From positions 1 through 64,000 of the forward strand of contig NZ_FOFF01000016.1 of NCBI RefSeq assembly GCF_900110755.1: a stretch of 64,000 nt of DNA, given 5' to 3'. Within the stretch, counting starts at the first letter, position 1. Each line of letters starts with the position of its first letter. The translations under genes were made by a program, and so were the position numbers. The stretch comes from Streptomyces sp. yr375. GTDB lineage: Bacteria; Actinomycetota; Actinomycetes; Streptomycetales; Streptomycetaceae. This document shows positions 52,317 to 61,239 of this stretch, in pieces. The notes beneath the pieces were generated by a model, which ran no database searches, was not told the origin of the DNA, and saw only the letters and a list, made by a program, of their open reading frames with translations.

Positions 52317-52754
52317 TCAGGCCGCGTCGAGGGCCGCGGTGATCTTGCGGTTCATCTCAACCATGACGGGGCCGGGCTCGCCCTTACGGGCCCGGGTGGC
52401 CGCTTCGACGGCGACGACGACGGTGGCGCGGAAGTTGTCGGCCTCCGCCGGAGCCTGCTTGCCGAGCAGGCTCATGGCGGCCGTCAGGGCGGGCAGCACG
52501 TGGTCGGCGAGTTCGGCCACGGACTTGCCGTCCAGGCCCGTGATCTTCGACTTCTCGGCGAGCACGTGCCCGATCGCGCCGGTCGCCGAGGCCAGCGCGA
52601 TGCTGCCGTGGGTGGCGATCCGGTGCGGCGAGCCGGTGGCGTCGGCGGCGGCCAGCAGCGAGACCGCGCCGTACGCGGCGGTCCGCAGGGTGGCCTTGTC
52701 CTGGTCGGTCAGGGTGAGGGCGTTGGTGTTGGTGTTGGTGTTGGCGAGTGACAT
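52317..52754 (-). CDS. Conserved Streptomyces protein, unknown function
   Basis: 145 residues, helical. It starts with an Asn-Thr repeat (NTNTNTN) and continues TLRTAAYGAVSLLAAAD, GSIALASATGAIGHVLAE, LPALTAAMSLLGKQAPAEAD. No signal peptide; the moderately hydrophobic helices suggest a soluble helical bundle. AAGGAGC is eight bases before ATG 52754. I do not recognise a named family. Convergent with the small membrane protein, six bases apart. Confidence 0.8.
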   Translation of the reverse strand: MSLANTNTNTNALTLTDQDKATLRTAAYGAVSLLAAADATGSPHRIATHGSIALASATGAIGHVLAEKSKITGLDGKSVAELADHVLPALTAAMSLLGKQAPAEADNFRATVVVAVEAATRARKGEPGPVMVEMNRKITAALDAA

Positions 52755-52855
52755 GGTTGCGTGCTCCTTGGATTCCGGCTGGGCTTTCCTTCTGCCCCAG
52801 AGCGTGCGCCCACGCGGTTTCACCACGGCTTCACCCCGCTTTCAGCGGACAGGGA

Positions 52856-53257
52856 CTACGCCGCGTTGAGTTCGCACCACACCAACTTGCCCCGATGCCC
52901 CATCCGCGACAACGGCTGCCAGTGCCACAGGTCCGAACAGGCCCGCACGAGTGCCATCCCCCGGCCGTTCTCCGCCTCGCCGAGCTCCTCCAACGCGGGT
53001 GCGGGCGCGGGGGGTTCGGGGTCGGCGTCCCACGCACCGATCTGCAAGATGCCGTCCCGGAAGCGGAGGCGCAGGCAGGCGGGGCCCTTGGTGTGGAGTA
53101 CGACGTTCGACATCAACTCCGAGCCCAGAAGCTCGGCGGTGTCGACGATCCGGCCCAGCCCGTGCAGGGTGAGGACGAGACGGAGGGTACGGCGGCAGAC
53201 GGTGACGGCGCGGGGGTCGGTGGGGATGTAGAGGGAGTACTCCCAGGAGTCGGACAT
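52856..53257 (-). CDS. Anti-sigma-like ATP-binding protein (HATPase_c_2)
   Basis: 133 residues of the RsbW/SpoIIAB-like single-domain GHKL ATPases. N-box ELLGSELMSNVVLHT, the DG-containing strand FRDGILQIGAWDAD, and G-box EAENGRGMALVRACSD are visible. GGAG lies seven bases before ATG 53257. Streptomyces has many such proteins; those next to HTH-DUF5753 and DUF397 genes belong to the whiJ/abaA-like sets that influence development. It is divergent from such an HTH gene, with 166 bases between them. Confidence 0.9.
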   Translation of the reverse strand: MSDSWEYSLYIPTDPRAVTVCRRTLRLVLTLHGLGRIVDTAELLGSELMSNVVLHTKGPACLRLRFRDGILQIGAWDADPEPPAPAPALEELGEAENGRGMALVRACSDLWHWQPLSRMGHRGKLVWCELNAA

Positions 53258-53423
53258 GGGGCAGCTCCAAGTAGTCGAGGGCTGGGGGGAGATGCACACT
53301 TCGCAGCGTGTGCGGTGCATCACCGACGGTATTTCCTAACATTAGGAAACCGCAAGCGGTTGGCCTATCCTGACCCTCGAACGAGGTACACCGACAGGGC
53401 AGTTGAAACGAGGAAGGTGCCGC

Positions 53424-54275
53424 TTGCCGCCGAAGAGGCATCTCACGGCTCGCAGGGTGCGACTAGGCGCTGAGCTGCGCAAACTCCGCGAGGCAACAGG
53501 CATGAAGGCGCGCGAAGCAGCCGTGCTGCTCGGTGCCGACGCGGTTCAGATGAGCCAGATCGAATCCGGCGTCGCAGGAGTCAGCGCGGAACGCGTACAG
53601 CGCCTGGCGGCCCATTACGCGTGCACGGACGAGTCGTTGATCGAAGCCCTCGTGGCGATGGCAACCGACCGCACGCGGGGTTGGTGGGAGGAGTACCGGG
53701 GCGTCCTGGAACCGGTGTTCCTGGACACCGCCGAGGTCGAGCACCACGCGACGTTCCTCCGGGAGATCGTGATCACTCATGTTCCCGGGCTCCTACAGAC
53801 CGCCGACTACGCCCGCGCGGTGTACGCGTACATGATGCCCGGCCTGCCCGAGAGCGAGCTGACGCCTCGTGTCGAACACCGGATGCGGCGGCGGGCCGTC
53901 ATCGAGGGCGAAAGCCCCACCCCGTACGAGACGATCGTCCACGAGTTCGCCCTGCGCATCCGGGTGGCCGACCGCAGCGCCTCCCATGCTCAACTCCTGC
54001 GCATCCTGGACCAGATCGAGCAGGGGCACGCCACCCTGCGCGTCATCCCGACCGATCAGGACGGTTTCGCCGGTGCAGGGTCATCGATGATGTACACGGG
54101 CGGTCCGGTGCCCCGGCTGGACACCGGCCTGCGCGACGCCCCGACCGGCACCGCGTTCATCGACGCAGAACCTCAACTGACCCAGCTTCGAACGCTCTTC
54201 CGTAAGGTGGAGAACGCGGCGTTGGACCCGGTGACGTCACGGGACTTCATCCACCGCCTGACGAAGGAGCTGTGA
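53424..54275 (+). CDS. XRE-family HTH regulator with DUF5753 (WhiJ-like)
   Basis: 283 residues. Residues 12-65 are a Cro/CI-type HTH (LGAELRKLREATGMKAREAA, LLGADAVQMSQIESG). The C-terminal 180 residues are DUF5753, with the hallmark HVPGLLQTADYARAV. TTG 53424 is chosen because GAGGAAGG lies six bases upstream; TTG 53403 has none. The gene precedes a DUF397 gene by eight bases. The pair HTH-DUF5753 plus DUF397 is typical of Streptomyces developmental loci, where the small DUF397 protein is thought to modulate the HTH protein. Confidence 0.92.
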   Translation: MPPKRHLTARRVRLGAELRKLREATGMKAREAAVLLGADAVQMSQIESGVAGVSAERVQRLAAHYACTDESLIEALVAMATDRTRGWWEEYRGVLEPVFLDTAEVEHHATFLREIVITHVPGLLQTADYARAVYAYMMPGLPESELTPRVEHRMRRRAVIEGESPTPYETIVHEFALRIRVADRSASHAQLLRILDQIEQGHATLRVIPTDQDGFAGAGSSMMYTGGPVPRLDTGLRDAPTGTAFIDAEPQLTQLRTLFRKVENAALDPVTSRDFIHRLTKEL

Positions 54276-54283
54276 GGCACCCC

Positions 54284-54538
54284 ATGGACCACACCCTGCG
54301 CTGGCAGAAGTCCACCTTCTCGGACGGCGGCGAAGGCAATACCTGCGTCGAACTCGCCGTCTCCTGGCAGAAGTCCACGTTCTCGGACGGCGGGAACGGC
54401 AACACCTGCGTTGAAGTGGCCGCCTCCCCCGCCACCCTCCACCTCCGTGAGAGCGACGCCCCGGCGACGGTGCTCACCACCTGCCCGACCGCCCTCGCAC
54501 ACCTCCTCGCAGGCATACGTCAGGACGCGGCCCGCTAG
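54284..54538 (+). CDS. DUF397 protein with duplicated motif
   Basis: 84 residues. The DUF397 signature WQKSTFSDGG-x-GNTCVE appears twice (residues 7-22 and 29-44), followed by the usual C-terminal half (FLHLRESDAP-like LHLRESDAP, then LAHLLAGIR). Normal members have one copy in about 60-70 residues, so this is an internal tandem duplication. GAGG lies six bases before ATG 54284. Its last four bases overlap the stop of the convergent regulator (CTAG). Confidence 0.9.
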   Translation: MDHTLRWQKSTFSDGGEGNTCVELAVSWQKSTFSDGGNGNTCVEVAASPATLHLRESDAPATVLTTCPTALAHLLAGIRQDAAR

Positions 54539-55206
54539 ATCGAACGGGCCGCCCGGTCCAGTAAGCCCGTCCGCGCGGCCAGCGCCGCCGCTTCCAGGCG
54601 GGAGCCGACTCCCAGTTTCATCAGGACTCGTTGGACGTGGGTGCGGGCCGTGGAGGGGGCGATGCCCATGCCGGCGGCGATGAGGCGGGTGTCCTCGCCG
54701 TCGGACACGCGGACCAGGACCTCGACCTCTCTCGGGGTGAGCATCTGGAGGAGGCGTTGGCCCTCGTCGTCCGGTTGGGCCGCCGGGTTGAGGAGTTCGC
54801 TGAACGCGCCTTGCAGGAGCTGCGGGGCCACCGCCGCCTCGCCGGACCGCGCCTTCATGATGGCGCGCTCCACGCCCTCGATGCGTTCGTCGTGGCGTAC
54901 GTACCCGGAGGCACCCGCCGCGAAGGCCGCCGCGATGCCGCGTGGGTTCGGTACCGGGCCCAGGACCAGGACCGCGACCTGCGGCCGCTCCCGCTTGATG
55001 CGGACGACCGGGTCGAAGATGCCCGGCTCGGCCGGGGTCGCCGTGCCGATCAGGCACACCTCCGGGGCGCGGGTGATCACCAGCTCGGCCGCGCCCGCGG
55101 CCGGGGCCGCCGCGGCGAGCACCCGGTGTCCGCGCAGTTTGAGCGCCGAGGCCAGCGCCTCCGCGAGCAGTCGGTGGTCGTCGACCACCATCAGCCGCAC
55201 TCCCAT
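54535..55206 (-). CDS. LuxR-type regulator with degenerate receiver (no phosphoacceptor Asp)
   Basis: 223 residues. The N-terminal domain is receiver-like with Asp9-Asp10-His11. However, the acceptor position is Gly54 (CLIGTATP instead of a D-containing strand), and the conserved Lys strand reads VLVLGPVPNP. The C-terminal LuxR HTH is intact (MLTPREVEVLVRVSDGEDTR, GIAPSTARTHVQRVLMKLG). It should therefore act independently of phosphorylation, perhaps by ligand binding or protein contact. Start ATG 55206 has GGGGGG upstream. No kinase nearby. Confidence 0.9.
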   Translation of the reverse strand: MGVRLMVVDDHRLLAEALASALKLRGHRVLAAAAPAAGAAELVITRAPEVCLIGTATPAEPGIFDPVVRIKRERPQVAVLVLGPVPNPRGIAAAFAAGASGYVRHDERIEGVERAIMKARSGEAAVAPQLLQGAFSELLNPAAQPDDEGQRLLQMLTPREVEVLVRVSDGEDTRLIAAGMGIAPSTARTHVQRVLMKLGVGSRLEAAALAARTGLLDRAARSI

Positions 55207-55432
55207 CGACCAACCCCCCAGTCCCCCACCTACCGACAAGACCAACAAAGGGTGCCCCCCGGCACCCCGTTCTTCATGCCCCCGGAAGCTACACGCTTGT
55301 TCGACGTCGCGCTCCCCCTACCGGCGAGAACTGCCCCGGATCGCGGAAAATCCTCGTACGCGAGAGTCATGCGCGATAAGCGCACGGCCCCGCCCCTGAC
55401 CAGGGACGGGGCCGGTACGGCGATTAAGACGA

Positions 55433-57175
55433 TCAACTGCCCGCGAGTCCGTACGCGACCGCCAGGTACTGCGGGTCGCCGCTCACGCTGCCGTCGTCGT
55501 CGGCGTACACCTCGGACATGTACAGGCGACCCTGGGCGAAGAGGACCTCGGAGTACTCCGGGGACAGGCTGGTCTCCAGGTTGCGCACCGACTCCGTGGC
55601 CGGGTTCTCCAGCAGCGTCGTCGCCTTGAAGGAGCCGCCGTCGATGCTGACGACCTGCCCGCCCTTGTCGTACGGTGGGCGCTTGTACGCGATCAGGTTG
55701 GGGCCGTCCATGCGCAGCGGGTAGATCGTGTAGCCGGCGCCGGCGTCGGCGCGCTGGCCGGTCTGCTTGCCGGTGGCGAGGTCGAAGGCGACGACCTCGT
55801 TGGTGCGGCTGGAGTCGTCGGCGTCGTGTTCCTCGGTCGGGACGTAGATCCGGTCGTTGCCGACGGCCAGGCCCGTGCAGGCCTCGACCTTGGTGATGCC
55901 TTCGCAGTCGGCCGCGTAGTCGTCGCCCGGCACGGAGATGCGGGTGCGCAGCTTGCCGGTCTTGTTGTCGATGGAGAAGAAGTCCGAGATGCCGCTGCCG
56001 TCACCGGCGCTGTCGCCGACGTCGGCGGCGACCACCAGGGGGTCGCTGGACACGACGGACGCGTAGTCGATGCCCGTGGCGAGCTTGTACTCGGAGAGCA
56101 CCTTCCCGGAGGCCGGGTCGATGGTCTGGATCTGCAGCTCGGGGTTGTCGTACGAACCGCACTTGCGCACCGCGACCAGTTTCGGGCCGCCGCCGTAGCC
56201 TGCGTCGAAGCAGGTGTCGGCGGGCTTCGGCGACCACAGCACCTTGCCGGAGTCGATGTCGAAGGCGGCGCCGCCGTCGGTGCTGCCCAGGGCGACCGTG
56301 TTCGCGCTGACGGTGATGTTGTCGAAGTCGATCGCGTAGTCGCCGGAGGTGACGGTCTTCGTCCAGAGCTGCTTGCCCGCGGCGAGGTCGATGCCCGCGA
56401 TCTGGTCGCAGCGGGACGTCTCGGCCGTGCTCGCCTGGAAGAGGATCGCGGTGCGGTGGTCGTCGGTGGCGAACTTGCTGGCCTCGCACACCGGGCCGGG
56501 CAGCGTGACCGTCCACAGCTTGGTGCCCTTGGCGAGGTCGTAGCCGGTGATCTCGTCGACGCCGGTCTTCACATACGCCTTGTCGGTCACCCAGGAGCCC
56601 CGGACGTTGACGCTGGCGTCCTTCTTGACGACGGGCATCGCGAGTTTGAAGAGGACGTCGGAGGCGGGGTCGGCCGGCACCTTCTCGCTGCCGCCGGACG
56701 ACGTACCGCCGGTGCCGCCGCCCGTCCCGCCCGTGTCGCCGCCGCCGGTCGGACCGGCGGTGCTCTTCTCGTCGTCCTTGCCGCCGTCACCGGACGTCGA
56801 GTACCAGACCCCGCCGCCGATGATCAGCGCGACCGCGACGACGGCGGCGACGATGATCGCCATCTGCGCGTTCATCTTCCGGCCGACCCCGCCGGTCCCG
56901 CCGACGTGCGGCTGCGGCTGCATGGGCATCGTGGGCTGGCCCGGGTAGCCGTACCCGGGCTGCTGGCCGTACGGGGCGGTCGGGTAGCCGGGGTTCGGGG
57001 CCGGGGGCTGCTGCGGGTAGCCGTAGCCCGGCTGGGGCTGCGGCGGCACGGGCGGGGCCTGCGGGTAGCCGTAGCCCGGCTGCGGCGGCGCTCCCTGCGG
57101 CGGTGGGGGCGTCGGCGGGCCGAAACCGCCCTGCGACGGGGGCTGGTTCGGGGGTGGCGGAGGCGGCTGGGTCAT
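55433..57175 (-). CDS. Membrane-anchored beta-propeller (PQQ-like) protein, paralogue A
   Basis: 580 residues: a cytoplasmic Pro/Gly/Gln/Tyr-rich N terminus with PGYGYPQ repeats (1-100), one membrane segment (AIIVAAVVAVALIIGGGVWY), a Gly/Ser/Thr linker and a C-terminal PQQ-type propeller of blades such as GYDLAKGTKLWTVTLPG and GIDLAAGKQLWTKTV. The propeller lies outside the cell. Several Cys pairs (ADCEGITKVEACTGLAV) may form disulfides. Such proteins are widespread in Streptomyces; I know of no proven function, though BamB/AfsK-like ligand or wall sensing is conceivable. GAGG precedes the ATG. It lies 108 bases downstream of its paralogue, same strand. Confidence 0.85.
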   Translation of the reverse strand: MTQPPPPPPNQPPSQGGFGPPTPPPPQGAPPQPGYGYPQAPPVPPQPQPGYGYPQQPPAPNPGYPTAPYGQQPGYGYPGQPTMPMQPQPHVGGTGGVGRKMNAQMAIIVAAVVAVALIIGGGVWYSTSGDGGKDDEKSTAGPTGGGDTGGTGGGTGGTSSGGSEKVPADPASDVLFKLAMPVVKKDASVNVRGSWVTDKAYVKTGVDEITGYDLAKGTKLWTVTLPGPVCEASKFATDDHRTAILFQASTAETSRCDQIAGIDLAAGKQLWTKTVTSGDYAIDFDNITVSANTVALGSTDGGAAFDIDSGKVLWSPKPADTCFDAGYGGGPKLVAVRKCGSYDNPELQIQTIDPASGKVLSEYKLATGIDYASVVSSDPLVVAADVGDSAGDGSGISDFFSIDNKTGKLRTRISVPGDDYAADCEGITKVEACTGLAVGNDRIYVPTEEHDADDSSRTNEVVAFDLATGKQTGQRADAGAGYTIYPLRMDGPNLIAYKRPPYDKGGQVVSIDGGSFKATTLLENPATESVRNLETSLSPEYSEVLFAQGRLYMSEVYADDDGSVSGDPQYLAVAYGLAGS

Positions 57176-57245
57176 GGTGTGGGTACCTCGGGAGAACGGG
57201 CCGCGGCGGCGGCGGACGACGGGCGGAGAAGGTGGCGGGATCGCC

Positions 57246-57299
57246 TCACTTGCCGTAGGCGGGTCACTGGCCGTTCAGGCGAGTCACTTGCCGTAGGCG
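57246..57299. repeat. Imperfect triplicated 16-18 bp repeat at a gene end
   Basis: TCACTTGCCGTAGGCG at 57246-57261 and again at 57284-57299, with a diverged copy (TCACTGGCCGTTCAGGCG) between. The right copy carries the last codons and stop of paralogue B, so the end of the coding sequence has been copied downstream. Confidence 0.85.
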
Positions 57300-59203
57300 A
57301 GCATCAACTTCTCCTTCGTGTCGTCGTTGCCCGTCAGCCGGGTGGAGGAGAGGTAGAAGCGGCCGCCGACCCAGTCGATGTCGCGGGAGTAGAAGCCGTC
57401 CTCGATGTCGGCCGTGCTCTCGGGGAGTTGGAGCAGCGTGGCCGGTGTGTGGGCGGTGCCGGCCGTGGGGATGCCCACCACCCGGCCGGGCCCGTCGTAC
57501 GACGGCTCGACGTACGCGACGAGGTTGCCGCCCTCGACCTTGACCGGCACCATCGCCTCCTCGGTCGGGGACTTGACGCGCCACTTCTCCTTGCCGGTGG
57601 AGAGGTCGATCGCCACGATCTCGTTGGGACCGCTCTTCGCCTCGGTCGGCAGGTAGAGCGTGTTCGCGTCGGAGGCCGTGCCCCCGCAGCCCGTCAGGTT
57701 GCGCTGGAGGAAGCCGAAGCCGCACTCGGGCGCGAAGTCCTCGTCGAAGCCGACCTGCGAGCGGAACGTGCCGTCCGGCTTGAAGGTCGAGATGTTCCAG
57801 GAGTTCTTGTCCTCGTTGGTGCTGTAGACGATCAGCGGGTCGACGGAGTACGTCTTCGAGACCGTCCAGCCCTTGTCGAACTTCTGGCTCCACTTGACCT
57901 TGCCGGTCACCGGGTCCAGTTCCTGGATCTCGTCGTGCTCGTTCGTCCCGGTCGCGTCGCAGGACGCCACCGCGTACAGCTTGGTCCCGCCCGCGAACGC
58001 CGACGGGAAGCACGCGTCGCCGTACTTCTGCTTGTCGTACAGCTTCTTGCCGGTGCGCACGTCGTACGCCGTCCCGGACTGCGAGCGGCCCACCATCAGG
58101 GTGTTGCCCGTAAGGGACAGCTCGATGGTGATCGCGCTGTCGAAGAGCGCGCCGTCCGCGACGACCCCGGTCCAGCCCTTGGCGCCGGTGGCCAGGTCGA
58201 TCTGCTGGAGCTGGTTGCACTTGGCGCGGTCGCTGGTGCCGCTCATGTAGGCGACGACGATCTTGTCGTCCGCCGTCTTCTGCGGGGTGACCGCGCAGAT
58301 CTTCTGCGGGAAGCTGACGGTCGGCCAGGTCGGCCTGCCGTCGCCGACGTTGTACGCGACGATGTCCTTGTACGCCGCTTTCACGGCCGCCTTGGCGGTG
58401 ATCCACATGCCGGGGGCGTCGGCGCCGGAGGCGGGCGCGTCGGGCGCTTCCTTGTACCAGAGCACCTTCGCCTCGCCGGACTTGCGGCCCGCGTTGAAGT
58501 CCTCGGTGTCCGAGCCGCCGTCGCCGCTGCCGTCACCGGGGTTGACCGGGGCGTCGCTGGACGACGCTGTCGCGTTGCCGTCGCCGCTCGGTCCGGCGAG
58601 CGGCTTCTTGCCGCTGTCGTCGTCGCCGCCCGCGACCGCGAACACCGCCCCGCCGATCACCAGCAGCGCGATCACCGCCGCGCCGATCGCCAGCGCGGGG
58701 CGCCCCTTGAAGGGGTTGCGGCCGCCGCCGGGCGGGGTGCCGGGGACACCGGGCACGCCGGGCGCGCCCGGGAACTGCGGCGGCTGGGCCGGGTAGCCGT
58801 AGCCGGGCTGCTGACCGTAGACACCGCTCGGCTGACCGTACGGACCCGGCTGCGGGGCACCGTAGGGACCGGGCTGGCCGGGATGCGCGGGCTGGCCGTA
58901 AGGCCCCGACTGCTGCGGCTGCTGCGGTTGTTGCTGCGGTGGTTGCGGCGGCTGGCCGTACGGTCCCGGCTGTTGCGGGTAGCCGTAGCCGGGCTGGGGC
59001 GGCAGCTTGGCGAGTGGGCCCTGTGGCGGCTGAGCCGGGTGCGGCGGCATCTGCGGTGCGCCGAAACCGCCCTGCGGTGCCTGCTGTTGCGGTTGCTGCG
59101 GTGCCTGCTGGTGTGGCTGGTGGTGCGGTTGTTGCTGCGGCGGCTGGTTCTGCGGGCTTGCGAAACCACCCTGCTGCGGCGGCTGATCGGGCGGCTGGGC
59201 CAT
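57284..59203 (-). CDS. Membrane-anchored beta-propeller (PQQ-like) protein, paralogue B
   Basis: 639 residues with the same plan as its neighbour: a long Gln/Pro-rich cytoplasmic N terminus (about 175 residues, QQP and PGYGYPQQPGPYGQP repeats), a membrane segment (AIGAAVIALLVIGGAVFAVA), an acidic/Gly linker and an extracytoplasmic PQQ-type propeller (IDLATGAKGWTGV, IDLSTGKEKWRVKSP). Cys residues recur in FLQRNLTGCGG-like positions matching paralogue A. The two genes clearly arose by duplication and may form one operon. An inverted repeat GTCACTG/CAGTGAC (59221-59256) just upstream marks a likely promoter or operator. Confidence 0.85.
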   Translation of the reverse strand: MAQPPDQPPQQGGFASPQNQPPQQQPHHQPHQQAPQQPQQQAPQGGFGAPQMPPHPAQPPQGPLAKLPPQPGYGYPQQPGPYGQPPQPPQQQPQQPQQSGPYGQPAHPGQPGPYGAPQPGPYGQPSGVYGQQPGYGYPAQPPQFPGAPGVPGVPGTPPGGGRNPFKGRPALAIGAAVIALLVIGGAVFAVAGGDDDSGKKPLAGPSGDGNATASSSDAPVNPGDGSGDGGSDTEDFNAGRKSGEAKVLWYKEAPDAPASGADAPGMWITAKAAVKAAYKDIVAYNVGDGRPTWPTVSFPQKICAVTPQKTADDKIVVAYMSGTSDRAKCNQLQQIDLATGAKGWTGVVADGALFDSAITIELSLTGNTLMVGRSQSGTAYDVRTGKKLYDKQKYGDACFPSAFAGGTKLYAVASCDATGTNEHDEIQELDPVTGKVKWSQKFDKGWTVSKTYSVDPLIVYSTNEDKNSWNISTFKPDGTFRSQVGFDEDFAPECGFGFLQRNLTGCGGTASDANTLYLPTEAKSGPNEIVAIDLSTGKEKWRVKSPTEEAMVPVKVEGGNLVAYVEPSYDGPGRVVGIPTAGTAHTPATLLQLPESTADIEDGFYSRDIDWVGGRFYLSSTRLTGNDDTKEKLMLAYGK

Positions 59204-59220
59204 CAGCGTGTTCCCCCTAT

Positions 59221-59294
59221 GTCACTGGTTTTTAGCCACGCCCCCAGGTCAGTGACCCGCCCGGAGCCGTCTTCAGAAAGTTCTCAGACGGCTC
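59221..59294 (-). promoter_or_regulatory. Inverted repeats upstream of the propeller genes
   Basis: GTCACTG (59221-59227) / CAGTGAC (59250-59256) flank an A-rich stretch (minus strand GGCTAAAAAC) close to the start at 59203, so they probably overlap its promoter. Further upstream, GAGCCGTCT (59264-59272) / AGACGGCTC (59286-59294) could be the terminator of the ABC-F gene. Confidence 0.5.
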
Positions 59295-59394
59295 TTTCTA
59301 TCACCCGTGACGGACAGCCCCCGGAGCCGATCCGCCCCTGTTCCCAAGGGCGGACCGGCCCGTGATGACGTCGTTATGCGCCTTCACGCACCCT

Positions 59395-61239
59395 TCACGC
59401 GTCCTCGGCGAGTTCCAGCCACCGCAGCTCCAGTTCCTCGCGCTCGCCGGCCAACTCGCGCAGCTCGGCGTCGAGTTTGGCGACCTTCCCGAAGTCGGTC
59501 GCGTTGTCGGCGATCTGGGCGTGCAGCTTGGACTCGCGCTCGGCGAACTTGTCCAACTGCCGCTCGATCTTCTGGAGTTCCTTCTTGGCGGCACGCTGGT
59601 CGGCGGCGCTCTTCTCCGGCTTTCCCGCGTTCTCGGGGTCCCCCGCGTTGCCCGCGCCGGACTTCTGCGCGGACGCCGGTGCCGAGGCGGCGGCCGCGGC
59701 CTCCTCCATGCGCTTGCGGCGCTCGATGTACTCGTCGATACCGCGCGGCAGCATCCGCAGGGCGGTGTCGCCGAGGAGCGCGAAGACGCGGTCCGTCGTC
59801 CGCTCGACGAAGAAACGGTCGTGGGAGATGACGATCATCGAGCCGGGCCAGCCGTCGAGGAGGTCCTCCAGTTGGGTGAGGGTCTCGATGTCCAGGTCGT
59901 TGGTGGGCTCATCCAGGAAGAGGACGTTCGGCTCGTCCATAAGGAGACGCAGGATCTGCAGGCGGCGGCGCTCACCGCCCGACAGGTCGCCGACCGGCGT
60001 CCACTGCTTGTCCTTGTTGAAGCCGAACGTCTCGCACAACTGCCCGGCGGTCATCTCGCGCCCCTTGCCGAGGTCGACGCGCTCGCGCACCTGCTGCACG
60101 GCCTCCAGGACGCGCAGCGCGGGGTCGAGTTCGACGACCTCCTGGGACAGGTAGGCGAGCTTGACGGTCCGGCCGACGACGACCTTGCCGGCCGCGGGCT
60201 GCGCCTCGCCCTCGCTGCGCGCGGCGTCGGCCAGGGCGCGCAGCAGCGACGTCTTGCCCGCGCCGTTGACGCCGACGAGGCCGATGCGGTCGCCGGGGCC
60301 GAGGTGCCAGGTGATGTGCTTCAGGAGCACCTTGGGGCCGGCCTGGACGGTGACGTCCTCCAGGTCGAAGACCGTCCTGCCGAGCCGGGACGAGGCGAAC
60401 TTCATCAGCTCGCTGCTGTCGCGCGGCGGCGGCACGTCCGCGATCAGCTCGTTGGCGGCCTCCACGCGGAAGCGCGGCTTGGACGTCCGCGCGGGCGCGC
60501 CGCGGCGCAGCCAGGCCAGCTCCTTGCGGACCAGGTTCTGCCGCTTCGTCTCCTCCGTGGCGGCGATGCGCTCACGCTCCGCGCGGGCGAAGACGTAGTC
60601 GGAGTAGCCGCCCTCGTACTCGTGGACGGCGCCGCGCTGGACGTCCCACATGCGGGTGCAGACCTGGTCCAGGAACCAGCGGTCGTGGGTGACGCAGACG
60701 AGCGCGGAGCGGCGCTCGCGCAGGTGCCGGGCGAGCCACGAGATGCCCTCGACGTCGAGGTGGTTGGTCGGCTCGTCCAGGACGATCAGGTCCTGGTCGT
60801 CGATCAGCAGCTTGGCGAGCGCGATCCGGCGGCGCTCACCGCCCGACAGCGGGCCGATGACGGTGTCCAGGCCCTGCGGGAAGCCGGGCAGGTCGAGCCC
60901 GCCGAAGAGGCCGGTCAGCACGTCCCGGATCTTGGCGTTGCCCGCCCACTCGTGGTCGGCCAGGTCCCGGATGACCTCGTGCCGGACGGTCGCGGCGGGG
61001 TCCAGGGAGTCGTGCTGCGTGAGGACGCCCATGCGCAGCCCGCCGGAGTGCGTGACCCGGCCGGTGTCGGCGTCCTCCAGCTTGGCGAGCATCCGGATCA
61101 GCGTGGTCTTCCCGTCGCCGTTGCGGCCCACGACCCCGATCCGGTCCCCTTCGGACACGCCGAGCGAGACGCCGTCAAGAAGGGCACGGGTCCCGTACAC
61201 CTTGCTGACGTTCTCGACATTGACCAGATTGACGGCCAT
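59395..61239 (-). CDS. ABC-F family ATPase (Uup-like)
   Basis: 614 residues, two ABC domains without membrane segments. Domain 1: GRNGDGKTTL, LSGGERRRIALA, LIVLDEPTNHLD; domain 2: GVNGAGKTSL, LSGGERRRLQIL, LFLDEPTNDLD. They are joined by an Arg/Lys-rich linker (about 240-320). A C-terminal coiled coil (AAKKELQKIERQLDKFAERE) is typical of Uup. ABC-F proteins act on ribosomes or, for Uup, on DNA branch structures and ribosome assembly; a resistance role is less likely given the coiled-coil tail. AGGAGAGAA stands before the ATG. Confidence 0.95.
   Translation of the reverse strand: MAVNLVNVENVSKVYGTRALLDGVSLGVSEGDRIGVVGRNGDGKTTLIRMLAKLEDADTGRVTHSGGLRMGVLTQHDSLDPAATVRHEVIRDLADHEWAGNAKIRDVLTGLFGGLDLPGFPQGLDTVIGPLSGGERRRIALAKLLIDDQDLIVLDEPTNHLDVEGISWLARHLRERRSALVCVTHDRWFLDQVCTRMWDVQRGAVHEYEGGYSDYVFARAERERIAATEETKRQNLVRKELAWLRRGAPARTSKPRFRVEAANELIADVPPPRDSSELMKFASSRLGRTVFDLEDVTVQAGPKVLLKHITWHLGPGDRIGLVGVNGAGKTSLLRALADAARSEGEAQPAAGKVVVGRTVKLAYLSQEVVELDPALRVLEAVQQVRERVDLGKGREMTAGQLCETFGFNKDKQWTPVGDLSGGERRRLQILRLLMDEPNVLFLDEPTNDLDIETLTQLEDLLDGWPGSMIVISHDRFFVERTTDRVFALLGDTALRMLPRGIDEYIERRKRMEEAAAAASAPASAQKSGAGNAGDPENAGKPEKSAADQRAAKKELQKIERQLDKFAERESKLHAQIADNATDFGKVAKLDAELRELAGEREELELRWLELAEDA

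Noticed and set aside
55826..59365. Plus-strand open frame spanning both propeller genes
   Set aside because: Runs across two real genes and their gap; no domain and no start signal.
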